Of a stretch of 64,000 nt of DNA, positions 17,293 through 25,620 are shown piece by piece. The notes beneath the pieces were generated by a model. It did no database searches. It saw nothing but the letters and a program-made list of their open reading frames with translations, and had not been told where the DNA came from. The stretch comes from Hyphomicrobium_A sp963776675. Its GTDB lineage: Bacteria > Pseudomonadota > Alphaproteobacteria > Rhizobiales > Hyphomicrobiaceae. How positions within the stretch are numbered: position 1 is the stretch's first letter; each line of letters begins with the position of its first letter. The position numbers and the translations under genes were made by a program. The DNA lies in NCBI GenBank assembly GCA_963776675.1, contig CAVZNR010000045.1, positions 18,080-82,079 on the forward strand, read 5' to 3'.

Positions 17293-18040
17293 TTAGCTCG
17301 GACCGGGCTGGCGCCAGCGGGTGACCGCGAAGGCAGCGAACACGGCCACCAAGGCGGCGGCGAGGCCGTACCAGGTGAGCGCGTACTCCAGGTGGCGATT
17401 GGGCAGCTCCAGCCGCGTCGTGCCGCCCTTAGGCAGGCCGCCGGGGAGGGCTGGATCGGCTTCGGCGTCGACGATGAAGGGCACCACCGCGGGCTTATCC
17501 GCCCCCAGCGCGGCCGCCGTCATGGCGGGAAGGTCGTACCAGTACCAGATGTTCTTGGCCGCATCGTTGGCGGGCGTGAAGGTCCCTGGCGGCGGCGGGT
17601 TGCGGACGAGACCGACGATCTTGACGTCTCCAGAGAGCTCGCCGGGTGCGCGCGTGGCCGGGTCCTTGCGGTCGTCGGGCACGAAGCCGCGGTTGACGAA
17701 CACGACGCTGCCGTCGGCGCGCTTGAGCGGCGTCACCACGTGGTAGCCGGGGCCCAAGCTCTCGTCGAAGTCGTAGAAGTAGAGCTCGTGGTCGTTGAGG
17801 AGCTGACCCTCGACGGTGACGCGCGCGTACTCGGGATCGCCGCCCTCGGCCGCGCGCTGCTCCACCGTCGCGAGCGGCACGGGGTCGGCATGCGTGCGCT
17901 CGGCGATGGCGCCGATGAGGCCCTGCTTCCAGGCGAGCCGCCGCATCTGCCAGTTGCCGAGCCCGATCAGGAGCGCGACGCCGACGAAGCGTCATCACGG
18001 CCGGCCACAGCAGCTTCTTGTTGCGGATCTGCGTCAGCAT
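17293..18040 (-). pseudogene. surf1: SURF1 family cytochrome oxidase assembly protein, frameshifted
   Basis: Two overlapping frames together encode one SURF1 protein. The N-terminal part (from 18040) reads MLTQIRNKKLLWPAVMTL. The rest (from about 17980 to 17293) reads VGVALLIGLGNWQMRRLAWKQ onward, through GYHVVTPL, VNRGFVPDDRKDP and the final transmembrane helix. Removing one base, the G at 17986 on the plus strand, joins them exactly as MTLVGVALLIG. SURF1 inserts heme a into oxidase subunit I, so the position behind ctaE and DUF983 fits. All conserved parts remain, so the lesion is either very recent or an assembly/sequencing indel. I mark it as a pseudogene only because the frame is broken as given. 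Confidence 0.85.
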
Positions 18041-18046
18041 GGGAGC

Positions 18047-18421
18047 TTATTCCTGGGCAACGCGGCCTTCCTCGGCCTTGTGCTTGAACTGCAGCGCGAT
18101 CAGGCCCGCCTTGAGGAAGCGCAAGAGCCCCAACGCGAAAAGCGGCGTCAGCGCCCCCCACAACACCGCATGCACCCAGACGGGCGGCTCGTAGGTGAAC
18201 TCCACGTAGAGGGCGAGCCCCAGCACCACAAAGCCCAGGATGAAAATGGCGAACACGGCCGGCCCGTCGCCGGTGTCGATGAAACGGTAGTCGAGGCCGC
18301 AGCCCGAGCAGCGCTCGCGCAGCTCCAGCACGTGCTTGAACAGCGGGCCCTTGCCGCAGCGCGGGCAGCGCGCAAGAAGCCCGGCATAGAGGGGCGAGAC
18401 GTGCTTGGTCTGCGTGGACAC
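18047..18421 (-). CDS. DUF983 family membrane protein of the oxidase cluster
   Basis: The 124-residue protein is read from GTG at 18421 (STQTKHVSPLYAGLLARCPRC). A zinc-ribbon-like N-terminus has four cysteines (CPRCGKGPLF...CSGCGLDY, about residues 16-45), followed by two transmembrane helices (about 52-75 and 80-100). DUF983 proteins regularly sit between ctaE and surf1 in alphaproteobacteria and are assumed to help oxidase biogenesis, but their activity is not established. The stop is 6 bp before the surf1 start. A frame extension to 18730 overlaps ctaE and is not coding. Confidence 0.85.
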   Translation of the reverse strand: MSTQTKHVSPLYAGLLARCPRCGKGPLFKHVLELRERCSGCGLDYRFIDTGDGPAVFAIFILGFVVLGLALYVEFTYEPPVWVHAVLWGALTPLFALGLLRFLKAGLIALQFKHKAEEGRVAQE

Positions 18422-18520
18422 GTGATGGCTCCGGAGACGCGCGTCTTGTTTTCGCGGCGGGCTCACTTCGCTTAGCACACTGGGCCGCAGGGAAACACCT
18501 GTAGCGGCCCGCAAACGGCA

Positions 18521-18547
18521 AGCGGGGCGGCGAAGTGCCGCCCCGCT
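18521..18547 (-). terminator. Strong stem-loop after ctaE
   Basis: Arms AGCGGGGCGGC and GCCGCCCCGCT form an 11-bp perfect stem around GAAGT, 27 bp beyond the ctaE stop on the minus strand. A short T-containing run (TGCCGTTTG) follows. It could end or attenuate the ctaC-ctaE transcript before DUF983-surf1. Confidence 0.5.
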
Positions 18548-18573
18548 GCTGAGTGTCGTCGTCGCCGTTGGGC

Positions 18574-19527
18574 TCAGTGGCCGCCGGGCGTGGGACCTGC
18601 GCCCCAGACGTAGATGCAGGCGAACAGGAACAGCCACACCACGTCGACGAAGTGCCAGTACCAGGCTGCCGCCTCGAAGCCGAAGTGCGCCTTCGGCGTG
18701 AAGGCGCCGGCCATGGCGCGGAACAGGCACACGAGCAGGAAGATGCTGCCGATGATCACGTGCGCGCCGTGGAAGCCCGTCGCCATGAAGAACGTCGAGC
18801 CGTAGATGTGGCCGGCGTAGCTGAAGGCGGCGTGCATGTACTCGTACGCCTGGAAGAACGAGAAGGTGATGCCCAGAAGCACGGTCAGCACCAGGCCGAA
18901 GATCAGGCCACGGCGGTTGTTGTGCAGCAGCGAATGGTGCGCCCAGGTCACCGTCACGCCCGAGGTCAACAGGATGAGCGTGTTGAGCAGCGGGATGTGC
19001 CAGGGATCGAAGGTGTGCTCGAAGATGCCCGGAGTGGCCTCGCCGCTCGCGGGAATGGTGACGCCGGTGCCATCAACCGCCACCGGGGGCCAATGGCCGC
19101 CGGTGAGCTGATCGCGCATGGTCATGCCGACGACGTCGGTCGAGTTCAAAAGGTCATGCACGCCCGCCGGGAACAGCGCCGCGTCGAAATAGGCCCAGAA
19201 CCAGGCCACGAAGAACATCACCTCCGAGGCGATGAACAGGATCATGCCGTAGCGGAAGTGGAGTTGCACCACCGGCGTGTGATCGCCGAGCGTGCCCTCG
19301 TGGATGACGTCGCGCCACCAGAAGAAGGCGGTGATCGCGATGCCGGAGAAGCCGGCGGCGAACAGCCAGGGTCCGTTGAGACCGAACAGGCCCGTTCCGC
19401 CACCCATGGAGCGCATCCAGACGACGAGCCCGATGGCCATGCATAGCGCAAAAGCCGAGGCAACCACTGGCCATGGGCTCGGATTGACGAGGTGATAGTC
19501 GTGATGTTTGGCGTGCGTCGCGGCCAT
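18574..19527 (-). CDS. ctaE: Cytochrome c oxidase subunit III
   Basis: The product has 317 residues from the ATG at 19527 (MAATHAKHHDYHLVNPSPWP). It has the seven-helix subunit III layout with GFSGIAITAFFWWRDV, HFRYGMILFIASEVMFFVAWFWAYF (the conserved Glu in the helix) and the C-terminal GFHGAHVIIG...AAWYWHFVDVVWLFLF. Subunit III stabilises the aa3-type oxidase core. An insert at about residues 135-165 (SGEATPGIFEHTFDPWHIP region) is usual for alphaproteobacteria. The frame opens upstream to 19560, but the start I chose has the normal N-terminus. Confidence 0.96.
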   Translation of the reverse strand: MAATHAKHHDYHLVNPSPWPVVASAFALCMAIGLVVWMRSMGGGTGLFGLNGPWLFAAGFSGIAITAFFWWRDVIHEGTLGDHTPVVQLHFRYGMILFIASEVMFFVAWFWAYFDAALFPAGVHDLLNSTDVVGMTMRDQLTGGHWPPVAVDGTGVTIPASGEATPGIFEHTFDPWHIPLLNTLILLTSGVTVTWAHHSLLHNNRRGLIFGLVLTVLLGITFSFFQAYEYMHAAFSYAGHIYGSTFFMATGFHGAHVIIGSIFLLVCLFRAMAGAFTPKAHFGFEAAAWYWHFVDVVWLFLFACIYVWGAGPTPGGH

Positions 19528-19621
19528 GTCGTTCTCCCGTAGTCCCCTTTGGTCTCCCAAACTCTTGTCGTCTTGCCGGCGCGCCGTTTGAGCGCGACGC
19601 CCCGGCCTTATTCACTTTCCC

Positions 19622-20233
19622 TCACCCGCCGTCGGTGTTGCCCGTCTCCGCCTGACCGACCTTCTTCTCCGGCTTCTTGACCGGATAGAAGGTGTAGGAC
19701 AGCGTCAGCTCGGACAGGCCCTTGGTGTCCTCGTCATCAACGAAGGCGGGGTCGACGTAGAACGAGACCGCCATGTCGACGGACTGCCCCGGCTCGAGCC
19801 GCTGCTCGGTGAAACAAAAGCACTGGACCTTGTTGAAGTACACGCCCGCGCTCTCCGGCGTCACGTTGAAGACGGCGCTGCCGGTAACGGCGTGGTCGGA
19901 GGTGTTGGTGGCCTTGTAGAAGGCCAGCGTATTCTCGCCGATCTTGACCTCGAGCCGGCGCTGCTCGGGCTCGAAGATCCAGGGAAGATCGGACGCGACG
20001 TTGGAATCGAAGCGCACGGTGAGCGTTCGGTCGAGCACCTTGTCGGAGGCCGCCTCGGCCCGCTGCGTGGTGCCGGCGTAGCCCGTAACCTGGCAATAGA
20101 GCCGATAGAGGGGGACGGCCGCAAACGACAGCCCGACCATGCCGGCGACGATCACGGTGCACACGGCGGCGATCACGAGGTGGCGCTTGCCCCCCGCGTT
20201 GTCCCGTCCGCCGCTGCCGTTCGCTGCCGTCAC
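19622..20233 (-). CDS. ctaG: Cytochrome c oxidase assembly copper chaperone CtaG/Cox11
   Basis: The 203-residue protein has one N-terminal transmembrane helix (about 19-40, ending PLYRLYCQVTGY) and a periplasmic beta-sandwich. It carries the copper-binding motif CFCF (FNKVQCFCFTEQ), and a further Cys sits in the YCQ element. Cox11/CtaG delivers copper to the CuB site of subunit I. It lies between the small CtaF-like gene and ctaE in the oxidase cluster. The length and both motifs are normal. Confidence 0.95.
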   Translation of the reverse strand: MTAANGSGGRDNAGGKRHLVIAAVCTVIVAGMVGLSFAAVPLYRLYCQVTGYAGTTQRAEAASDKVLDRTLTVRFDSNVASDLPWIFEPEQRRLEVKIGENTLAFYKATNTSDHAVTGSAVFNVTPESAGVYFNKVQCFCFTEQRLEPGQSVDMAVSFYVDPAFVDDEDTKGLSELTLSYTFYPVKKPEKKVGQAETGNTDGG

Positions 20234-20251
20234 GTCCCTACTCCCGAAGCC

Positions 20252-20404
20252 TCACATCTGCCCATTGAACACGTTGCCGCCCAAGCGAACGATGGTCGCG
20301 ATGTAGAAGAGCGCGACGAGTGCCGCGAGTGCCAGACCGATGGCGAGCGAGCGCATGCGCTGCCGCTTCTGGCGCTGGCGTTCGTCGTGCTCATTGCTGC
20401 TCAT
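20252..20404 (-). CDS. Small membrane protein of the oxidase operon (CoxF-like)
   Basis: This short frame encodes 50 residues: a charged, Gln/Arg-rich N-terminus (MSSNEHDERQRQKRQRMRS), one transmembrane helix (AIGLALAALVALFYIATIV) and a short polar tail. Small proteins of this shape occupy the ctaB-ctaG interval in many alphaproteobacteria and have been called CoxF or CtaF. Their role is unproven but tied to oxidase biogenesis by position. It starts 24 bp after the ctaB stop and ends 18 bp before the ctaG start, so it is part of the operon. Confidence 0.75.
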   Translation of the reverse strand: MSSNEHDERQRQKRQRMRSLAIGLALAALVALFYIATIVRLGGNVFNGQM

Positions 20405-20428
20405 CAGAAGTGCCACCGCGACTAAACC

Positions 20429-21361
20429 TCAAACTATCCATCTCGCGACGGCATGCTCGGCAAGCAGCACGACGAAAAGCACGAACAGGTACAGGATCGA
20501 GAAAGAGAAGAGCCGGCGTGCCGCTGCGTCTGCCTCGCGCCCTTCGGTGATCGTGCGCACCCGCCATGCGAGATAGAGGAACATGGCGCCGAGCCCGACG
20601 GACGCGACCGCGTAGGCGATCCCGCCCAGACCGATCAGCGACGGCACCACCGCGAGCGGCACCAGGCCCAGCGAGTAGAGCCAGATCTGCCGGCGCGTCT
20701 CCTGCGGGCCGGCCACCACCGGCAGCATCGGCACGCCCACGCGCTCGTAGTCGCGGCAGCGGTAGAGGGCCAGCGCCCAGAAGTGCGGCGGCGTCCACAT
20801 GAAGATGATCAGGAACATCAGCACGCTGTCGATGCTGACGGTGCCGGTGACCGCGGCCCAGCCGATCATCGGAGGAAAGGCGCCGGCGGCGCCGCCAATC
20901 ACGATGTTCTGCGGCGTGCGCCGCTTCAGCCACATCGTGTAGATGAAGAGGTAGTAGCCGATGGTGAGCGCCAGCAGCGCGCCAGCCGTCCAGTTGACGA
21001 GCACACCCAGCGTCAGCACGGAGAACACGGAGAGCACCGTGCCAAAGCTCAGCGCCTCGTCGCGGGTCACGTTTCCGCGCGGGATGGGGCGTGCCGCCGT
21101 GCGCGCCATGCGCGCGTCGATATCGGCGTCGTACCACATGTTGAGCGCGCCCGATGCGCCGGCGCCGATGGCGATGGCCAGCATGGCGATGACGCCGAGC
21201 ACGGGATGGATGGTACCCGGCGCGGCAATCATGCCCGTCAGCGCCGTCAGCACGACGAGCGACATGACGCGCGGCTTCATCAACACGACAAAGTCGCCGA
21301 CGCCCGGCTCGGCGACGTTGCCGATACGGCCTACCTGGGTGTCTACGCTCGTCCCTTGCAT
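20429..21361 (-). CDS. ctaB: Protoheme IX farnesyltransferase (heme O synthase)
   Basis: The 310-residue polytopic UbiA-family prenyltransferase attaches a farnesyl group to heme b, giving heme O, the precursor of heme A for the oxidase. The first Asp-rich motif is NMWYDADIDARMARTAARPIPRG, and the second conserved region is YTMWLKRRTPQNIVIGGAAGAFPPMIGWAA. About eight or nine hydrophobic helices are visible. It sits between ctaD and the small CoxF-like gene. The N-terminal about 20 residues are soluble and variable. Confidence 0.95.
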   Translation of the reverse strand: MQGTSVDTQVGRIGNVAEPGVGDFVVLMKPRVMSLVVLTALTGMIAAPGTIHPVLGVIAMLAIAIGAGASGALNMWYDADIDARMARTAARPIPRGNVTRDEALSFGTVLSVFSVLTLGVLVNWTAGALLALTIGYYLFIYTMWLKRRTPQNIVIGGAAGAFPPMIGWAAVTGTVSIDSVLMFLIIFMWTPPHFWALALYRCRDYERVGVPMLPVVAGPQETRRQIWLYSLGLVPLAVVPSLIGLGGIAYAVASVGLGAMFLYLAWRVRTITEGREADAAARRLFSFSILYLFVLFVVLLAEHAVARWIV

Positions 21362-21481
21362 TCGCTAATACCTTCGGCCGTAAACGGCGGCCTCAATGGC
21401 TCCCTGGTCCGTCTCGACTGCAACGGGCGGAAACTTTCGCCCCGCCCGTTGCCAATCGAACTTTGCTTATAGGTTCACTCC

Positions 21482-23101
21482 CTAGTGATGCTCCGACGCC
21501 TGGATGCGCGGCAGCGTCTCGTAGGAGTGGAACGGCGGCGGAGACGACAGCGTCCACTCCAGCGTGGTGGCACCGGGGCCCCAAGGATTGTCAGCCGCCT
21601 TCTTGCGGGCGACGAACGCGGCCAGGACGCCGACCAGGAACACCAGCGTTCCGAGCGCCGTGATGTAGGCGCCGGCCGAGGAGATGCCATTCCAGAAGGC
21701 GAAGGCATCGGGGTAGTCCACGTAGCGACGCGGCATGCCCGACAGGCCGAGGAAGTGCTGCGGGAAGAACAGGATGTTGGCGCCGATGAAGGTCAGCCAG
21801 AAGTGCAGCTTGCCGAGCGCCTCGTTGTACATGTAGCCCGACATCTTCGGGAACCAGTAGTACCAGCCCGCGAAGATGGAGAACACGGCGCCGAGCGACA
21901 GCACGTAATGGAAGTGCGCGACCACGTAGTAGGTGTCGTGCAGCGCGCGGTCGACGCCGGCGTTCGACAGCATGACGCCCGTGACGCCGCCAACCGTGAA
22001 CAGGAAGATGAAGCCGAGCGCCCACAACATCGGCACGCGGAACTGCAGCGAGCCGCCCCACATGGTGGCGATCCAGGAGAAGATCTTCACGCCCGTCGGC
22101 ACCGCGATCACCATGGTGGCGAACACGAAGTAGGCCTGCGTGTTGACGCTGATGCCGGCCGCATACATGTGGTGCGCCCACACGATGAAGCCGACGAGGC
22201 CAATGGCGACCATGGCGTAAGCCATGCCGAGATAGCCGAACACAGGCTTGCGCGAGAAAGTCGACACGACGTGGCTGATCATGCCGAAGCCCGGCAGGAT
22301 CAGAATGTAGACCTCAGGGTGACCGAAGAACCAGAATAGATGCTGGTAGAGGATCGGATCACCGCCGCCCATCGGATTGAAGAACGAGGTGCCGAAATTG
22401 CGGTCGGTCAGCAGCATGGTGATGGCGCCCGCCAGAACGGGGAGCGACAGCAGCAGCAGGAAGGCCGTAACCAGCACCGACCACACGAACAGCGGCATCT
22501 TGTGCAGCGTCATGCCGGGTGCGCGCATGTTGAAGATGGTGGTGATGAAGTTGATGGCGCCGAGGATCGACGAGGCGCCGGCCAAGTGTAGCGCCAGGAT
22601 CGCGAAATCCATCGCCGGACCTGGATGACCCGTGGTCGACAGCGGCGCGTAGATCGTCCAGCCCGCACCGACGCCGAGCCCGCCGGACGGCCCTTCGACG
22701 AAAAGCGAGATCAGGAGCAGCGACAGCGCGACCGGCAGCAGCCAGAACGAGACGTTGTTCATGCGCGGGAAGGCCATGTCCGGCGCGCCGATCATCAGCG
22801 GCACCATCCAGTTGCCGAAGCCGCCGATCATCGCGGGCATGACCATGAAGAACACCATGATCAGGCCGTGGCCGGTGACGAACACGTTGTACATGTGGCC
22901 GTCGGCGAAATACTGCAGGCCAGGCTCCTGCAGCTCGAGCCGCATGGCGACGGAGAGAGCACCGCCGATGAGACCGCTGACGATCGCGAACACGAGGTAC
23001 ATCGTTCCGATGTCCTTGTGGTTCGTCGAGAAGAGCCATCGGCTCATGCCGTAAGGCGCGTGGTCGTGTGCGCCGTGATCGGTGTCTGTGGTGCTACCCA
23101 T
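21482..23101 (-). CDS. ctaD: Cytochrome c oxidase subunit I (aa3-type)
   Basis: The 539-residue catalytic subunit has twelve helices. Visible ligand motifs include the first low-spin heme His in VTGHGLIMVFFMVMPAMIGGFGNW, the CuB-His/Tyr motif FWFFGHPEVYILILPGFG, and the adjacent heme histidines in DTYYVVAHFHYVLSLGA. The K-channel residues in FGYLGMAYAMVAIG are of the A-type oxidase. It reduces oxygen to water and pumps protons. It is preceded by ctaC, with a 72-bp gap, and followed by ctaB. Confidence 0.98.
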   Translation of the reverse strand: MGSTTDTDHGAHDHAPYGMSRWLFSTNHKDIGTMYLVFAIVSGLIGGALSVAMRLELQEPGLQYFADGHMYNVFVTGHGLIMVFFMVMPAMIGGFGNWMVPLMIGAPDMAFPRMNNVSFWLLPVALSLLLISLFVEGPSGGLGVGAGWTIYAPLSTTGHPGPAMDFAILALHLAGASSILGAINFITTIFNMRAPGMTLHKMPLFVWSVLVTAFLLLLSLPVLAGAITMLLTDRNFGTSFFNPMGGGDPILYQHLFWFFGHPEVYILILPGFGMISHVVSTFSRKPVFGYLGMAYAMVAIGLVGFIVWAHHMYAAGISVNTQAYFVFATMVIAVPTGVKIFSWIATMWGGSLQFRVPMLWALGFIFLFTVGGVTGVMLSNAGVDRALHDTYYVVAHFHYVLSLGAVFSIFAGWYYWFPKMSGYMYNEALGKLHFWLTFIGANILFFPQHFLGLSGMPRRYVDYPDAFAFWNGISSAGAYITALGTLVFLVGVLAAFVARKKAADNPWGPGATTLEWTLSSPPPFHSYETLPRIQASEHH

Positions 23102-23173
23102 TGTGTGCGCTCGCCCTAATTAGTCAGATTGGTGTGTTGTTGCCGGGACGAACCCGGATGATCGGTTCCTTGC

Positions 23174-24154
23174 TCACTGCGACTTGACCGCGTCCGCCTT
23201 GGCGACGCGGCGCGCACCGGACTGCTGGAGAGCGGCCTCGTGAACGATGCCCTTGGCCTTCTTTAGGAGCTGCTTCTTGAGCCGGAGCTTCTCTTTGCGC
23301 TTATCCTTGTCCGGCTCCGACTTGGCGTCGTTGCCGGCAGTCGCAGCGGCCTTCATCGTGTCCGACCATGCGGCGAAAGTCGCCTCGCTGACGACGCGCA
23401 CGCCGATCGGCATGAAGGCATGGTCCTTCCCGCACAGCTCCGAGCACTGGCCGTAGAACATGCCCTCGAACAGCGGCTTGAACCACGTGGTGGTCACGCG
23501 TCCTGGAACGGCATCGACCTTCGAACCGAACGACGGAACGGTCCAATCGTGAATGACGCCGGCAGGATCGGCGGTGATCAGCACGTTGACCACCTTGTTG
23601 ACCGGCACGATGACCTCGTTGTCGACGGCGAGGTTGCGCGGAGCGGGGATGTTCTCAGCAATGAGCTCATCGCGTGACGCGTCATCGAGCATGCGGGACT
23701 CGAAGTTGAACCCGAGCTCGGGATAGCCGTACTCCCAATACCACTGGTAGCCCGTCGCCTTGAGCGTGATGTCGGCTTTCGGATAGCTGTACTGCAGGTG
23801 CAGCAGCCGGAAGGACGGAATGGCGATGGCGACTAGAATAAGGATCGGAATCACCGTCCACGCAACCTCGAGCAGGGTATTGTGCGTGGACCTGGAGGGC
23901 GTGGGATTGGCCCGCTCGTTGAAGCGGTACATCACGTAGAGCAGCAACAGCAGCACGAAGACTGTGATCGCAACGATGATGATGTTGACCAGATCGTAGA
24001 ATTTGTGGATCTCCACGGCGACCGGCGAGGCCGCGGCCTGGAGGCCCATCTCACCGGGTGACGGCTGTCCCATTCCAGCCCATGCCGCCGACGCCGTAAC
24101 AAACAAGATCGCAAGTGCTGCGGCAGGCGCCGAGCAAAGCAGCCGTCTCAACAT
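23174..24154 (-). CDS. ctaC: Cytochrome c oxidase subunit II
   Basis: The 326-residue protein has a signal peptide (about 1-26), two transmembrane helices (about 55-80 and 98-118) and a periplasmic cupredoxin domain. The CuA motif is CSELCGKDHAFMP, and the aromatic electron-entry region is GYQWYWEYGYPE. No heme c motif is present, so it is a plain aa3 type. A C-terminal extension of about 65 residues rich in Lys/Asp/Arg (KDKRKEKLRLKKQLLKKAK) goes beyond the usual end and is unusual. As first gene of the oxidase cluster it should carry the main promoter, in the region 24155-24250. Confidence 0.97.
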   Translation of the reverse strand: MLRRLLCSAPAAALAILFVTASAAWAGMGQPSPGEMGLQAAASPVAVEIHKFYDLVNIIIVAITVFVLLLLLYVMYRFNERANPTPSRSTHNTLLEVAWTVIPILILVAIAIPSFRLLHLQYSYPKADITLKATGYQWYWEYGYPELGFNFESRMLDDASRDELIAENIPAPRNLAVDNEVIVPVNKVVNVLITADPAGVIHDWTVPSFGSKVDAVPGRVTTTWFKPLFEGMFYGQCSELCGKDHAFMPIGVRVVSEATFAAWSDTMKAAATAGNDAKSEPDKDKRKEKLRLKKQLLKKAKGIVHEAALQQSGARRVAKADAVKSQ

Positions 24155-24539
24155 TCATCCGCTCCCAGTGCTGCCCGGCCGCTTCGGCCGAGTCCCCTCC
24201 CCAACAGCCGTATGCCACCTCTTGAGCCGTTTGCTCAACTCTGTTGTTTAGTGGCGTACGTATTCGTGCATCTGCGCGCATCCCCCAGATCGCGCGGACT
24301 TTCCCTCAGATGCCTAAGAAGCACAATCGCCTTCCACGTCTCAAGTCAAGCTTTATGCGGCATTTCCACGCGTTGAAAAGCAACGCAAACACTGACCTCG
24401 GTCACTCCGGAGCTGGACGCGTCAACTTTCAAACTTTGGCCTAATTCGAGGACGACGAGGAGGCCGACGGTGGGCAAGTGGCCGCGTCTGCCTGGCCCCG
24501 ACAAACGCCTTCGCAGGCGCAAGATCTCAGGAGCACTGC
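24155..24539. promoter_or_regulatory. Divergent control region between ctaC and the IalB-like gene
   Basis: This 385-bp region between two divergent starts has no convincing gene. It holds a perfect inverted repeat, TTGAGC-N5-GCTCAA (24222-24238), about 70 bp upstream of ctaC. That is a candidate binding site or part of a promoter for the oxidase operon. Just before the IalB start, CAGGAG is a good ribosome-binding site. No other clear element is seen. Confidence 0.4.
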
Positions 24540-25103
24540 GTGCACAAAGATCCCTCGGCCGCCAGCCGTTCTCGTTGCGGCACGCAATTGCGAAACTTCG
24601 TCCAGTTTTATGTGTGCCCGCTGCTGTTTGCCGCGGCGCTCATCCTGGTTGCAGCGCAAAATGCCACCGCCCAGGAGGGCACGGTCAAAGCCCAGCACGG
24701 GGATTGGCAGATCGTGTGCAAGGATCCGCCCCCCGGCGCCAAGAACGAGGTGTGCGCGCTGGTGCAAAGCGTGACGGCCGAGGACAAGGACAACATCGGC
24801 CTGACCGTCTATTTCCAGAAGTTCTCGAACGGCACGCGTGTTCTGCGCGTATTTGCGCCGCTGGGGATCCTGCTGCCGCCGGGACTCGGTCTCAAGATCG
24901 ACGACAAGGACGTGGGGCACGCGCCATTCCTGCGCTGCCACACCTTCGCCTGCTACGCGCAGGTCGTCCTGGAGGACCAGCTGGTGGAGCAGCTCAAGAA
25001 CGGCAAGACGGCGATCTTCATCATATTCCAGACGGAGGAGGCCGGCATCGGCATCCCCATTTCGCTCAACGGCTTCAAGGAAGCGCTCGAAGAGCTCAAG
25101 TAG
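24540..25103 (+). CDS. Invasion-associated locus B (IalB) family secreted protein
   Basis: The 187-residue product starts with GTG at 24540, about 8 bp after AGGAG. A signal peptide or N-terminal anchor ends near residue 45 (LFAAALILVAAQNATAQ). The mature domain shows the IalB pattern: HGDWQIVCKDPPPGAKNEVCALVQSV, a central hydrophobic FAPLGILLPPGLGLKIDDKDVG, the Cys pair FLRCHTFACYAQV and a final FQTEEAGIGIPISLNGFKEAL. IalB-type proteins are common, often non-pathogenic, envelope proteins in Hyphomicrobiales with an unclear role. The gene is convergent with the phasin-like gene. Confidence 0.88.
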   Translation: MHKDPSAASRSRCGTQLRNFVQFYVCPLLFAAALILVAAQNATAQEGTVKAQHGDWQIVCKDPPPGAKNEVCALVQSVTAEDKDNIGLTVYFQKFSNGTRVLRVFAPLGILLPPGLGLKIDDKDVGHAPFLRCHTFACYAQVVLEDQLVEQLKNGKTAIFIIFQTEEAGIGIPISLNGFKEALEELK

Positions 25104-25185
25104 CCGCACCTTGCCCGCCGCGTGGCCGGGCGGACCCGCCACGTCATCGAATAAGACAAGGACCGGGTGGCACCGGGCCCCGCGT

Positions 25186-25620
25186 TTAAGCGGCCTTGCG
25201 ATCGCGTGGATGCGCGCGGCGGCCCTGCTCCTCGTTCTCCGGGAAGGCGAGGTAGTCGTGGGTGTTGTGCTCGCTCGCACCGAACTTCCCAAAACCGAAA
25301 GCCGGCGTGGCAAACGCGGCCATGGACTCCGTCACGCGCCCGAAGCTCTCCGCATACTCCTCGTAGGCCGTACGCCAGAAGCGCATCTGCTCCTGCGCGA
25401 GGTCCTGCGGGGTGCGGCACACGCTCAGCCGGTTGGGGATTTCCAGGTAGGCCTGAGCGCGGCGGCTCAGCAAACCCATGAACTCGAGCTGTGCCCGCGC
25501 GATGCTCTTGGTGAAGGGGTCATACGCTTGGCTCATGGCCTCGAGCCCGCTGAAGTACATGTGGAAGTAGCTTTGGACGGGCGACTTTCCGTTTGCCTGA
25601 TGGCGTGACGCTGCAACCAT
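25186..25620 (-). CDS. Phasin-like protein
   Basis: The 144-residue soluble protein is mostly amphipathic helix. The central NRLSVCRTPQDLAQEQMRFWRTAYEEYAESFGRVTESM and the preceding SIARAQLEFMGLLSRRAQAYLEIP match the style of phasins, which coat polyhydroxyalkanoate granules. A low-complexity charged C-terminus follows. I rely on pattern similarity only; polyhydroxyalkanoate synthesis genes are not in the window. An alternative is another small helical stress protein. An AT-rich box (TAATATTTTAAT, minus strand, about 25710-25720) lies upstream and could be part of its promoter. Confidence 0.55.
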   Translation of the reverse strand: MVAASRHQANGKSPVQSYFHMYFSGLEAMSQAYDPFTKSIARAQLEFMGLLSRRAQAYLEIPNRLSVCRTPQDLAQEQMRFWRTAYEEYAESFGRVTESMAAFATPAFGFGKFGASEHNTHDYLAFPENEEQGRRAHPRDRKAA

